From an uncultured Pelagibacteraceae bacterium (GTDB taxonomy: Bacteria; Pseudomonadota; Alphaproteobacteria; Pelagibacterales; Pelagibacteraceae), in assembly GCA_902593235.1 (NCBI GenBank), contig CACJHS010000004.1, forward strand, positions 1 through 61,369: a stretch of 61,369 nt of DNA, given 5' to 3'. Numbering within the stretch: position 1 is the stretch's first letter; each line of letters starts with the position of its first letter. Below are positions 31,593-40,219 of the stretch, piece by piece. The notes below the pieces were generated by a model. That model made no database searches. It saw only the letters and a list, made by a program, of their open reading frames with translations, and was not told the DNA's origin. The position numbers and the translations under genes were made by a program.

Positions 31593-32594
31593 ATGGATGT
31601 TAAATTAGAAAAATGGCACAAATGCCAAGTTGATAAAGAGGTTCTTAAAGAGCTTTCTAAGAAATCAGATATAAAAGGACTTCAACATATCTCAGTTTTT
31701 TTTGGACTACTATTAGTAACTGGAATCCTTGCATATCAAACTTGGGGCACATGGTGGTCAGTATTTTGGTTTTTAATTTATGGAAATATTTATTCTTTCT
31801 CTAATCCATTATGGCATGAGACAGGTCACAAAACTGCTTTTCAGACTAAATTTTTAAACGAATTTTTTTATTATATCTCTTCTTACATGGCTAACTTTGA
31901 ACCAACTAGATGGAGATACACACACTTTGTTCATCATGGAAATACTTATTCAACAGAGAATCCATTTGACCATGAAATTGAATATGGAAATAATTTAAAA
32001 GAAACACCAAAAAGATTAATTATAAATATAATTCCATTTTTAGATTTAGTTTTCTTTAAAAAACATATTTCCTTTGAAATTATTCAACATGCTTTAGGAA
32101 TTAAAACAAAAGTTATGCAAGATAGCATTCCAGAGAATGCACAAGCAAAAGCAATTTTTATTTCTAGAATTTATGTTGCTATTTGGTTGTCAATTATTTT
32201 ATGGTCTATACTAATTTCTTCTTGGATGCCTCTATTGTATTTCGTGTTACCACAATTTTATGGAAAAACTTTACATAAACTTGTTGCATTCACTCAACAT
32301 GCAGGTTTAGCTAGAAATATTAAAGATCATAGGGTTACATCACGTGAAATGTATTTAAACCCAATACTAAGTTTTTTGTATTGGAAAATGGAATATCATT
32401 TAACTCATCATATGTTTCCTACGGTTCCATCATATAATTTAGATAGATTACATCATCATATTAAAGATCAATTACCCAAGCCAAATGATGGATTAATAGA
32501 CGCTTATAAAGAAATTATACCAGCACTTATGAAACAAAAAGAGGATACAAGCTATTTTATAAAAAAAGAGCTACCCGAACCTCAAAAAATTTAA
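31593..32594 (+). CDS. Membrane di-iron fatty acid desaturase-family protein
   Basis: A 333-residue integral membrane oxygenase/desaturase with the three His boxes of the family: HETGH (75-79), HFVHH (111-115) and HLTHH (269-273), the last followed by MFPTVPSYNL as in acyl-lipid desaturases. Two hydrophobic hairpins separate the boxes. The exact substrate is not clear: acyl lipid, alkane or carotenoid-type substrates all occur in this fold. It is followed by a ferredoxin and a ferredoxin reductase that could supply electrons. The short leader with a perfect dyad suggests its own control. Confidence 0.85.
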   Translation: MDVKLEKWHKCQVDKEVLKELSKKSDIKGLQHISVFFGLLLVTGILAYQTWGTWWSVFWFLIYGNIYSFSNPLWHETGHKTAFQTKFLNEFFYYISSYMANFEPTRWRYTHFVHHGNTYSTENPFDHEIEYGNNLKETPKRLIINIIPFLDLVFFKKHISFEIIQHALGIKTKVMQDSIPENAQAKAIFISRIYVAIWLSIILWSILISSWMPLLYFVLPQFYGKTLHKLVAFTQHAGLARNIKDHRVTSREMYLNPILSFLYWKMEYHLTHHMFPTVPSYNLDRLHHHIKDQLPKPNDGLIDAYKEIIPALMKQKEDTSYFIKKELPEPQKI

Positions 32595-32654
32595 AATATA
32601 CTAAGTATGATTTTACTTACTTGTCCAATTTAGATAAGAAACTATATATAACGC

Positions 32655-32975
32655 ATGGCAAAAATTACATACTACACACACGATAATAAGACTTACACAA
32701 TTGATGTTCAAAACGGTTTAACTGTAATGGAAGGCGCAATACAAAATGACATTCCAGGCATTGATGCAGATTGTGGGGGAGGAATGGCATGTGCCACATG
32801 CCATGTTTATGTCAAAGAAGAATGGTTAAATAAACTTCCAACAAAAGAAGACGGTGAAGAAGATATGCTTGATATGGCTTTTGAACCAAAAAATAATAGT
32901 AGGTTGAGTTGTCAGTTAATAGTTTCAGACGAACTAGATGGTTTAGAAGTTAATATTCCATCAAAGCAAGGTTAA
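32655..32975 (+). CDS. [2Fe-2S] ferredoxin, adrenodoxin type
   Basis: A 106-residue electron carrier. Cluster ligands are Cys40, Cys46, Cys49 and Cys86 (spacing C-x5-C-x2-C and RLSCQL), the pattern of adrenodoxin/putidaredoxin-like ferredoxins that feed oxygenases or Fe-S assembly. The stop abuts the reductase start directly. A small hairpin (TAAGTA facing TACTTA) lies in the 60-base gap before it. Confidence 0.93.
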   Translation: MAKITYYTHDNKTYTIDVQNGLTVMEGAIQNDIPGIDADCGGGMACATCHVYVKEEWLNKLPTKEDGEEDMLDMAFEPKNNSRLSCQLIVSDELDGLEVNIPSKQG

Positions 32976-33992
32976 ATGAATAAAACAGATGTATTAATTA
33001 TTGGGGCAGGGCCAACAGGATTGTTTTGTGCTCACCAACTCGGAATTATTGGTTTGAGTTGTGAGATAGTCGACAATTTGGATAAAGCAGGAGGCCAATG
33101 TATTGAGCTTTATCCTGACAAACCCATTTATGATATTCCAGCTGTTCCAGAGTGTACTGGCGAAGAATTAACTAATAATCTTTTACAACAAATTAAACCT
33201 TTCAATGTAAAATTTAATTTAAATGAAAGAGTAGAAGAATTAAAAAAAAATCAAAATAGATGGCATGTGAAAACCTCTGGTGGAGTAGAGTTTGATGTTG
33301 CAGCAATTGTAATAGCTGGTGGAGTTGGTTCTTTTGAGCCTAGAAAATTTTCAGTTAAAGAAAGTGAAAAATTTGAGGGTAATTCTTTATTTTATTCAAT
33401 TAAAGATAAATCAATATTTAAAGACAAAACTATTTCAATTTTTGGTGGAGGAGACTCAGCTTTAGATTGGGCTATTGAATTATCAAACACCTCTAAAGTA
33501 AATTTAATTCATAGAAGAGATGGATTTAGTGGTGCAGAAGCAAGTGTTCAAAAAGTAAAAGATCTTAATGATCAAGGAAAATTAAATTTATTTACAAAAT
33601 ATCAAATGGATTCTGTAAGTGGAGATAAACAAATCGAAACTGTTAAAATAAAACATGATGAAGGAGAAATTAAGGAAATTAAATCTGATTATGTGCTAGG
33701 TTTTTTTGGATTAATTATGCAACTAGGACCTATTTTGGATTGGGGATTAAATATTAATAAAAAAACTGTTGAAGTTAATACTGAAAATTTTGAAACCAAT
33801 GTTAGTGGAATATTTGCAATTGGTGATATTTGTTCTTACCCAGGCAAATTAAAATTAATTCTTTCAGGGTTTCATGAAGGTGCATTGGCAGCAAGAGGAT
33901 GCTTTAAATACGCTAAACCAGATGAAAAATTAAGATTTGAATTCACAACAACATCCAAGGCTGCACAAGAAAGACTTGGAATTAAAAAATGA
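32976..33992 (+). CDS. Ferredoxin--NAD(P)H reductase, thioredoxin reductase-like
   Basis: FAD/NAD(P)H flavoprotein of 338 residues. FAD loop GAGPTG at about 10-15, NAD(P)H loop FGGGDSALDW and the C-terminal IFAIGDICSYPGK. The thioredoxin reductase CxxC is absent, and the segment GGQCIELYPDKPIYDIPA is typical of YumC-type ferredoxin reductases. Placed directly after the ferredoxin gene, so the two likely form an electron-transfer pair. The label thioredoxin reductase would be misleading. Confidence 0.92.
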   Translation: MNKTDVLIIGAGPTGLFCAHQLGIIGLSCEIVDNLDKAGGQCIELYPDKPIYDIPAVPECTGEELTNNLLQQIKPFNVKFNLNERVEELKKNQNRWHVKTSGGVEFDVAAIVIAGGVGSFEPRKFSVKESEKFEGNSLFYSIKDKSIFKDKTISIFGGGDSALDWAIELSNTSKVNLIHRRDGFSGAEASVQKVKDLNDQGKLNLFTKYQMDSVSGDKQIETVKIKHDEGEIKEIKSDYVLGFFGLIMQLGPILDWGLNINKKTVEVNTENFETNVSGIFAIGDICSYPGKLKLILSGFHEGALAARGCFKYAKPDEKLRFEFTTTSKAAQERLGIKK

Positions 33993-34615
33993 TAGAGCTG
34001 TTTTCTGCCAACACTCCTAATGGATGGAAAATAAGTATCATGCTTGAAGAAATTGGTTATGACTATAAAGTAACCAAAGTTGATCTTGGTAAAGATGAAC
34101 AATTCAAACCAGAATTCATAAAGCTAAGTCCTTTTGGAAAAATTCCTGTCATCATTGATCATGAAAACAATAAAAGCCTCTTCGAGTCTGGTGCAATCTT
34201 AATGTATTTAGGTGATAAAAGTGGAAAACTTTATAATGAAAAAGATAGACTGGTAATTAATCAATGGTTGATGGCTCAAATGGGAACAGTAGGACCCATG
34301 ATTGGTCAACATCATCAGTTCCATCACTACAATCCAGGTAAAAGTGAGTTCGGTGAGGAAAGGTATTTTAAAATTACTAAAAGAATTTATGGAGAATTAG
34401 ACGCAAGATTAAAGGTGTCAAAATTTCTTGCAGGATCTGATTACACAATCGCTGATATTGCAACGTGGCCATGGATGGCAAGACATGAATGGCATGATAT
34501 TGGTTTGAAAAATTATAAAAATTTATCTAGATGGTATTTAGAAATAGCTGACAGAGAAGCTGTTATTAAAGGTTATGCTTTTATGGATAAGCAAGCCAAA
34601 ATTCCTAAACCTTAA
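33989..34615 (+). CDS. Glutathione S-transferase family protein
   Basis: A 208-residue GST with N-terminal thioredoxin fold (MIELFSANTPNGWKISIMLE; cis-Pro in GKIPVI; ES motif FESGAILMYL) and a helical C-terminal domain (DYTIADIATWPW, the N-capping-box region). The SANTPNG start resembles the Nu/YfcG-YghU group. It overlaps the reductase stop as ATGA, so it is co-translated with the ferredoxin-reductase pair. Substrate unknown. Confidence 0.9.
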   Translation: MIELFSANTPNGWKISIMLEEIGYDYKVTKVDLGKDEQFKPEFIKLSPFGKIPVIIDHENNKSLFESGAILMYLGDKSGKLYNEKDRLVINQWLMAQMGTVGPMIGQHHQFHHYNPGKSEFGEERYFKITKRIYGELDARLKVSKFLAGSDYTIADIATWPWMARHEWHDIGLKNYKNLSRWYLEIADREAVIKGYAFMDKQAKIPKP

Positions 34616-34619
34616 AGAT

Positions 34620-34715
34620 TTACCCAAATAACCTATAAAGAGTACTAAGAATTCCATAACCTGAAAATTCAATAGCTACAATAACAATAATTATTAAAAT
34701 TAATTTTTTATTCAT
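34620..34715 (-). CDS. Tiny membrane peptide, second of a pair after dksA
   Basis: A 31-residue frame starting with ATG at 34715: charged start MNKK followed by a run LILIIIVIVAIEF and a short amphipathic tail. One transmembrane helix is predicted. Its ATG overlaps the stop of the upstream 38-residue frame as ATGA, typical of translational coupling. No family is recognised. Small size means it could be chance, but two consecutive coupled hydrophobic frames argue for real genes. Confidence 0.45.
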   Translation of the reverse strand: MNKKLILIIIVIVAIEFSGYGILSTLYRLFG

Positions 34716-34828
34716 TTTAAAAATAAATATATCAACAAGACAATCCAGAAAAAAGGATAGTAAAAATAAATATATTTCTTAGCAAATAGTAAAGAGATTG
34801 AATTTTGCTTAGATGATTTCTTTTTCAT
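34712..34828 (-). CDS. Tiny membrane peptide, first of a pair after dksA
   Basis: A 38-residue frame with ATG two bases after the dksA stop. A Lys/Ser-rich start (MKKKSSKQNS) precedes an aromatic membrane helix (YIYFYYPFFWIVLLIYLF). The stop overlaps the next tiny frame as ATGA. The organisation dksA-smORF-smORF suggests one transcript. Function unknown. Confidence 0.48.
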   Translation of the reverse strand: MKKKSSKQNSISLLFAKKYIYFYYPFFWIVLLIYLFLK

Positions 34829-34830
34829 TT

Positions 34831-35346
34831 CTAGTCATCTGCATGAACTTTTTCTTCTTTTTCATGCTTTTCTTGTGCAGCAATAGTATATTTAGCAACA
34901 GGTCTTGCCATTAATCTTTTTAAACCAATTGGCTCTGCTGTGTCCAAACAATAACCATAAGTATCTTCTCGAATTCTTCTTAGAGCTTTATCAATTTCTG
35001 ATATTAATTTAATCTGTCTATTAATTGCTTTCATCTCTACATTGCTATCAATATACGAGTTTGCTTGATCAACAATATCTGCAGAAATATTATTGTCATC
35101 CATCCCACCATTATAAAGAGCTTCATTGTTAGCTTTGATCAGTTCTTTTTTCCATTCAGTTAGTCTAATTCTGAAATATACTTTATGTTTTTCACACATA
35201 TATTTTTCAGTGTCCTTAGGAACATAAGTTTTTGAAATTTTTACAGGACCTTTAGACTCAACTTTAGCTGCAGTTGATTTTGTCTTACTTGCAACTTTAG
35301 TTTTTGGTTTTGATACTTTTTTCTTTGCTTTAGCAGTCTTTGGCAT
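34831..35346 (-). CDS. dksA: DksA-family RNA polymerase-binding regulator
   Basis: Stringent-response cofactor binding the RNA polymerase secondary channel. The 171 residues have a Lys-rich N-terminal extension (about 1-40), a coiled coil and a C-terminal zinc-finger region. Only the first of four Cys ligands is kept (Cys133 in YGYCLDT). The others are Thr136, Thr154 and Ala157. This loss is, from memory, usual in alphaproteobacterial DksA proteins. The motifs RIREDTYGYC and RLMARPVAKY are diagnostic. It diverges from the glycosyltransferase gene. Confidence 0.88.
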   Translation of the reverse strand: MPKTAKAKKKVSKPKTKVASKTKSTAAKVESKGPVKISKTYVPKDTEKYMCEKHKVYFRIRLTEWKKELIKANNEALYNGGMDDNNISADIVDQANSYIDSNVEMKAINRQIKLISEIDKALRRIREDTYGYCLDTAEPIGLKRLMARPVAKYTIAAQEKHEKEEKVHADD

Positions 35347-35424
35347 AGCTTAATTTTAATCGCTCGCAGTATATTCAGCAAATTAGGGGTGTCAAGCAAG
35401 CTTAATTGATATAAATATTTATAA

Positions 35425-36747
35425 ATGACTATTAATAACAAAAATATTGATAATGTTTTTTATATTTTTGTTACAGCTCATCTAATTTTTTGGACACTGA
35501 TTCCATCACTCACAAATCACAATTTACCACTGGATACAATTGAAGCTTTAGCTTGGGGCAGTAATTTAGATTGGGGATTTAATAAACATCCACCCATGAG
35601 TGCTTTTTTTCCAGAAGTTTTTTATCAAATTTTTGGATCACAAGATTGGGTTTATTATCTTTTGAGTCAAATTTTTGTAATTATATCTTTTTATTATGTT
35701 TTTAAATTTTCAAATGAAATATTTAACAATAAATTATTAGGTTTAATTTCTGTATTATTAATCGAGGCAATTTATTTTTACAATTTCACTACACCAGAAT
35801 TTAATGTAAATGTTTGCCAGTTACCTTTCTGGTCTTTAACAATTTATTATTCATGGAAAATTTATAGCAGTAAAGAAATAAAGTTTTTAGATTGTTTTTT
35901 AGTAGGGTTATTCGCAGCTTTTGGATTTTTATCAAAATATTTATTTATCTATTTATTAGCATCTATCGATCTTTTATTTATTTATTTAATTTTTTTCAAA
36001 AAAGAGAGAAAGTTCGATTTTAAATATTTAATCACTATCGAAGTTTTCTTAGTAGTTTTAGTTCCACATTTTATATGGTTATATAATAATGATTTTATTA
36101 CTATTACATATGGATTAGCCAGAACTGGCTTAGAACAATCTAGCTTTATAGATCATATTAAATTTCCAATAATCTTTTTGTTAAAACAATTGGGAATATT
36201 AATTCCTTTTTTAATACTATCCTGGTTATTAATTAAAAAAATTAAATTAAATTTAAAGAATAGAGATAAAAAATTATTATTTTTATTAGCTATTAATATT
36301 TTACCAATTGTTTTAATGTTTTTAACATCATTAATTATTGGATCAAACATAAGAACTATGTGGATGACACCATTCTATTTGTTTTTTGGCACATTAACTG
36401 TTTATTTGTTTCAAGCTCAAATTAATCTAAAAAAGTTAAAACCATTCATGGTTGGGTTTATTTTCTTCTTTTTTTTATCACCTGTGCTTTACGCTTATGT
36501 TTCGATATCAAAAGATGATAAGAGAACTGATTATCCAGGAAAAGAAATTGCTGTTAAAACACAATATGCCTGGGATCAGCAATTTAAGTCAAAAATTAAT
36601 GTAGTTTTAGGTGATGAGTGGAGTGCTGGAAACTTATCTTATCATTTAAAATCCAGACCAGTTTGGGGTGGTTTTGTTGAAAGAGAAAAACTTGATCAAT
36701 TGAAAGATTACATGTGCCTTGATAATGTTTGTGTAGGATCAAGATAG
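35425..36747 (+). CDS. GT39/ArnT-like membrane glycosyltransferase
   Basis: A 440-residue polytopic protein with about ten hydrophobic helices. The early loop DTIEALAWGSNLDWGFNKHPP matches the catalytic first periplasmic loop of the dolichyl-P-mannose/ArnT-type GT-C enzymes, where an Asp/Glu pair and HPP are conserved. It probably moves a sugar from a polyprenyl-phosphate carrier to lipid A or another envelope acceptor. It abuts the following GT2 gene, which may make that carrier-linked sugar. Confidence 0.78.
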   Translation: MTINNKNIDNVFYIFVTAHLIFWTLIPSLTNHNLPLDTIEALAWGSNLDWGFNKHPPMSAFFPEVFYQIFGSQDWVYYLLSQIFVIISFYYVFKFSNEIFNNKLLGLISVLLIEAIYFYNFTTPEFNVNVCQLPFWSLTIYYSWKIYSSKEIKFLDCFLVGLFAAFGFLSKYLFIYLLASIDLLFIYLIFFKKERKFDFKYLITIEVFLVVLVPHFIWLYNNDFITITYGLARTGLEQSSFIDHIKFPIIFLLKQLGILIPFLILSWLLIKKIKLNLKNRDKKLLFLLAINILPIVLMFLTSLIIGSNIRTMWMTPFYLFFGTLTVYLFQAQINLKKLKPFMVGFIFFFFLSPVLYAYVSISKDDKRTDYPGKEIAVKTQYAWDQQFKSKINVVLGDEWSAGNLSYHLKSRPVWGGFVEREKLDQLKDYMCLDNVCVGSR

Positions 36748-37617
36748 ATGAAGTATGTAATATTAATTCCAATTTATAATGATAGAGAGTCATTAAAACT
36801 TCTGATTGAGAATATTAACAATGAAATAAATAATTTAAATCATGATATTTCATTAGTGGTTATAAATGATGCGTCATCCCAACAGATAATTGATACCTAT
36901 CTTAATACAGAAAATATTAGCTCTATAGAAATAATAAATATGAAAGAAAATAGAGGCCATGCAAGATGTATTGCTTCTGGTTTAAAGTATGTATTTGAAA
37001 AGAAAGATTTTGATTTTGTAATTCCAATGGATGGTGATGGCGAAGATAGACCTGAAGAAATTAAAAGTTTCATTCAACTCTCAGAACAATCAAGTGAAAA
37101 GTCTATTATAGGCGAAAGAGTCAAGAGATCTGAAGGTATAATTTTTCAATTATGTTATCAGTTTCACAAATTCTTAACTTATGCATTTACAGGAAAATCA
37201 ATTAAATTTGGCAACTTTACTTGTTTGTCAAAATCAACTGTAAAAAAACTCTTAGATGAAAAGGCTACCTGGAATAGTTTTTCTGGATCATTAAAAAAAA
37301 TAGAAAAAGATTTAATTTCTATTCCATCCATAAGAGGCAAAAGATATTTTGGACCATCTCAAATGAGTTTCTTTAATTTGTTAAAACATTCACTTTCAAT
37401 AATTAGTGTATTCAGAAAAACTGTTCTTATTCGGTCAGCTTTATTTATAATTTTTTATATTTTACTTATTAAAAGTTATGCATCGGTAATTACATCGTTA
37501 CCTTTAGTTTTCTTGTTAATAATGATTTATTCAATTTCTAGTTTAGCTTTGAGAGAAAATATTGAAGAATTTAATAATTGCTTAACAAATATTCACGATA
37601 TTGATAAAATTAAATAA
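36748..37617 (+). CDS. GT2-family glycosyltransferase (polyprenyl-phosphate sugar synthase-like)
   Basis: A 289-residue enzyme: GT-A domain with the DxD-like VIPMDGDGEDRPEE, early NDASS and a C-terminal pair of hydrophobic segments (about 225-265). The arrangement resembles DPM1/ArnC/GtrB-type synthases that make polyprenyl-P-sugars. The start codon follows the GT39-like stop with no gap, supporting a donor-and-transferase pair. Confidence 0.8.
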   Translation: MKYVILIPIYNDRESLKLLIENINNEINNLNHDISLVVINDASSQQIIDTYLNTENISSIEIINMKENRGHARCIASGLKYVFEKKDFDFVIPMDGDGEDRPEEIKSFIQLSEQSSEKSIIGERVKRSEGIIFQLCYQFHKFLTYAFTGKSIKFGNFTCLSKSTVKKLLDEKATWNSFSGSLKKIEKDLISIPSIRGKRYFGPSQMSFFNLLKHSLSIISVFRKTVLIRSALFIIFYILLIKSYASVITSLPLVFLLIMIYSISSLALRENIEEFNNCLTNIHDIDKIK

Positions 37618-37620
37618 AAT

Positions 37621-39057
37621 ATGAAAAACTTTTTTAGAAAAGTCGCATATGGAATTGGACCAAATGAAGATATTCCTTCAGATCCATTAAATTGGGCACT
37701 CAATCAAGTCGATGAAATTCCAGACTTTTCGTGGAAAGGAAAAATATACTCTGAAAAAGAACTTAGAAAACATTACAGAGATTGGGTTTATGGCGATAGA
37801 AAAGTTTTACGAAAAAAATATAAAGACAATAAAACTCTTTATAAAACACACAAAGATATTTTAAGACACAAGACTGGTCAAAAATTTTGGGAGTCTCTAG
37901 AAATATCAATCAGACATAATGAAGGTATCAATAGTAACCATCCTGTATTAGCTAAACTTTGGATGTTTTGGGGGAATTTTTTTGCAATTAGCGAAAAAGA
38001 TTTTTTAGCAAATTATTCAACAGGCGCATATCAAAGAGAAATTATTCGACCAAATTTAAATCAATCATTTGAAAAAATGGTTTATGATGTAACGACTTCT
38101 TGGGCAATGATCCATCACTTAGATAATAGCGAAAGTGCTGGACCAAAGAGTGTTACTGCTGGTGAAGAGTGGAGACGTAGAAAAAAAGAACCCGCAACAA
38201 TTAATGAGAACCACGGAAGAGAGCTCTTAGAATTACATACAGTTTCACCGAAAGCTGGATACACACAAGAAGATGTTATTCAATTAGCATATATTATGAC
38301 AGGTTGGCAACATAGATGGAGCAAACAAAATTTAGAAACAGGGAATGTTTGGTTTAATTCTGAGTATCATCAAAGAGGAAAAAAAACTGTTTTAGGGAAA
38401 GAATATAAGAGAGGAAAAAAAGCTTTAGCAGCTGTGATCAAAGATCTGGTAAATCATCCAAATTGCAGAGATTTTGTTGCTGAAAGACTTTGTAGATATT
38501 TAATTACAGATGAACCTACAAAAGACATGAAACAACCTATTATTGATGCTTTCAAAAAATCTGATGGACATTTACCAGAGATACATAAAGCAGCAATAAA
38601 GGTGGCATTTGATTACAACGATAAATATAAAAAATTTCAGACACCTGAGAATTGGCTTATTCAAGTTGCTAAAATCGCAGATCTGAATTGGCCACCATCA
38701 CCAGAGCTTATGGATAAATACGAGCTTGGCCAAAGACCCTTTGACTCACAACGAGAACCTGAATGGATTTTACAAAATATTGGTCACCATCCATACAGAG
38801 CAAAACAACCTAATGGTTGGTCTGATCATTCCGATGATTGGATTTCGCCAGAATTATTAATCAGAAGACTTGTATATGCAAAAGCAAGTTATAACTTTTC
38901 TAAAATGGAAAATAATAAAAATGCTGCATATTATGAAAGTATTGTTGAAAAAAATTTTGATAATCCAAGTAAAATAATGAAATATATAAACCAAAAAAAT
39001 AGAGCTGTTGAAAAACATACTTTACTTTTTAACCATCCGGAGTTTTTAAAAGCATGA
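37621..39057 (+). CDS. DUF1800 family protein
   Basis: A 478-residue protein with the DUF1800 core: the segment ENHGRELLELHTVSPKAGYTQEDV, then DFVAERLCRYLITDEP and RPFDSQREPEWILQNIG-like and PNGWSDHSDDW. Function of the family is not established. It is nearly always paired with a DUF1501 gene, which here overlaps its stop by 4 bases. No signal peptide is obvious. Confidence 0.88.
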   Translation: MKNFFRKVAYGIGPNEDIPSDPLNWALNQVDEIPDFSWKGKIYSEKELRKHYRDWVYGDRKVLRKKYKDNKTLYKTHKDILRHKTGQKFWESLEISIRHNEGINSNHPVLAKLWMFWGNFFAISEKDFLANYSTGAYQREIIRPNLNQSFEKMVYDVTTSWAMIHHLDNSESAGPKSVTAGEEWRRRKKEPATINENHGRELLELHTVSPKAGYTQEDVIQLAYIMTGWQHRWSKQNLETGNVWFNSEYHQRGKKTVLGKEYKRGKKALAAVIKDLVNHPNCRDFVAERLCRYLITDEPTKDMKQPIIDAFKKSDGHLPEIHKAAIKVAFDYNDKYKKFQTPENWLIQVAKIADLNWPPSPELMDKYELGQRPFDSQREPEWILQNIGHHPYRAKQPNGWSDHSDDWISPELLIRRLVYAKASYNFSKMENNKNAAYYESIVEKNFDNPSKIMKYINQKNRAVEKHTLLFNHPEFLKA

Positions 39058-40205
39058 AGATATCAAGAAGAGATTTTTTAAAAACCACAGCCTTAACCTC
39101 ATTGTATTTTGCTGGTTTCAGTGCTCATAGTTATGCAAATTCTAAAACAAAAAAGAATTTAGTAATAATCATGTTACGTGGTGGAATGGATGGTCTATGT
39201 GCTATTCCTGTTAAAGGTGACAAAAATTTCGAAAAATTAAGAAGTAAGATCAATCTTGATAGAACTTTAAAATTAACTTCAGATTTTGACTTACACCCAG
39301 CATTAAAAACATTCAAAAGTCTTTGGGATCAAAACCTAAGTGCAGCAGTACATGCAACAAATATTCCTTATACAGGTAGATCACATTTTGACGGCCAAAA
39401 TTTAATGGAGTCGGGTGGTAAAATACCTTACCAGGAAAAAACAGGTTGGCTTGGAAGAGGAATGAAAACAGCTGGGCTAACAGGACAAGGGTTAGCTTTA
39501 GCGTTGCCAATGCCTTTATTAATTAGAGGTGTTCCAATGAACAATAATTATTTTCCAGTAGGGCGTAGCTTACCATATCCTGCTACTCTAGAATTAATAA
39601 AACAAGCATACAAAGAGCACGATGAAAAATTATTAAGTGACAATCTGGAAATAATTTTAACAAGAGATTTTAACAATAGATCAAGAGATGATGCTTGGAT
39701 TTTAGCTTCAAGTGCTGGTACAGAGTTATCAAAACCAGATGGACCTAAAGTTGCAGTCTTTGAGGTGGATGGTTTCGACACGCATGCTGCACAAGGAGCA
39801 ACTGATGGGGCTCATGCAGATTGCCTATCAGATTACGACAATATCGTTAGATCTCTAAAATCATCAATGTCTGAAGAGGCATTTAATAATACTTTAGTTT
39901 TAACCCTAACTGAGTTTGGCAGAACAATTAAGCAGAACAGTAGTAATGGAACAGAGCATGGCTATGGTTCAGCTATATTGATGGCAGGTGGATTAGTTAA
40001 AAAAGCACAAGTTCACACAGATTGGCCAGGATTAAAGAGAAAAGAATTATTTGAAGGAAGAGACTTAAATTCTACAATAGACTCAAGAGCAATTTATGCA
40101 TCTGCAATGTCTACCGTATTTGATGTAGATTTCAAAAAAATCACTAAAGAAGTTTTCTGGGGTGAAAGTTTACCAAATTTATCTGACAAACTTTTTAAAA
40201 TTTAA
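39054..40205 (+). CDS. DUF1501 family protein, Tat-exported
   Basis: A 383-residue protein opening with a twin-arginine signal (SRRDFLK, then a hydrophobic stretch ending near SYA). The body is an alkaline-phosphatase-like fold typical of DUF1501: MLRGGMDGLCAIP, GRSHFDGQNLMESGG, VDGFDTHAAQGA and LTEFGRTIKQNSSNGTEHGYG. Partner of the preceding DUF1800 protein. Substrate unknown, and a link to an exported polymer or sulfatase-like chemistry is only inference. Confidence 0.9.
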   Translation: MKISRRDFLKTTALTSLYFAGFSAHSYANSKTKKNLVIIMLRGGMDGLCAIPVKGDKNFEKLRSKINLDRTLKLTSDFDLHPALKTFKSLWDQNLSAAVHATNIPYTGRSHFDGQNLMESGGKIPYQEKTGWLGRGMKTAGLTGQGLALALPMPLLIRGVPMNNNYFPVGRSLPYPATLELIKQAYKEHDEKLLSDNLEIILTRDFNNRSRDDAWILASSAGTELSKPDGPKVAVFEVDGFDTHAAQGATDGAHADCLSDYDNIVRSLKSSMSEEAFNNTLVLTLTEFGRTIKQNSSNGTEHGYGSAILMAGGLVKKAQVHTDWPGLKRKELFEGRDLNSTIDSRAIYASAMSTVFDVDFKKITKEVFWGESLPNLSDKLFKI

Positions 40206-40219
40206 TTAAACTTAATTAA

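Noticed and set aside
32600..32620. Small hairpin TAAGTA/TACTTA before the ferredoxin gene
   Set aside because: A 6-bp AT-rich stem without T-tract or promoter context. Too easily formed by chance to list on its own.
32976..33992. Annotation as thioredoxin reductase
   Set aside because: The redox-active CxxC is absent and the gene directly follows a ferredoxin, so ferredoxin reductase fits better.
34831..35346. Loss of zinc ligands in DksA as a novel event
   Set aside because: From memory, loss of three of four Cys ligands is ordinary in alphaproteobacterial DksA proteins, so it is noted but not scored as a finding.
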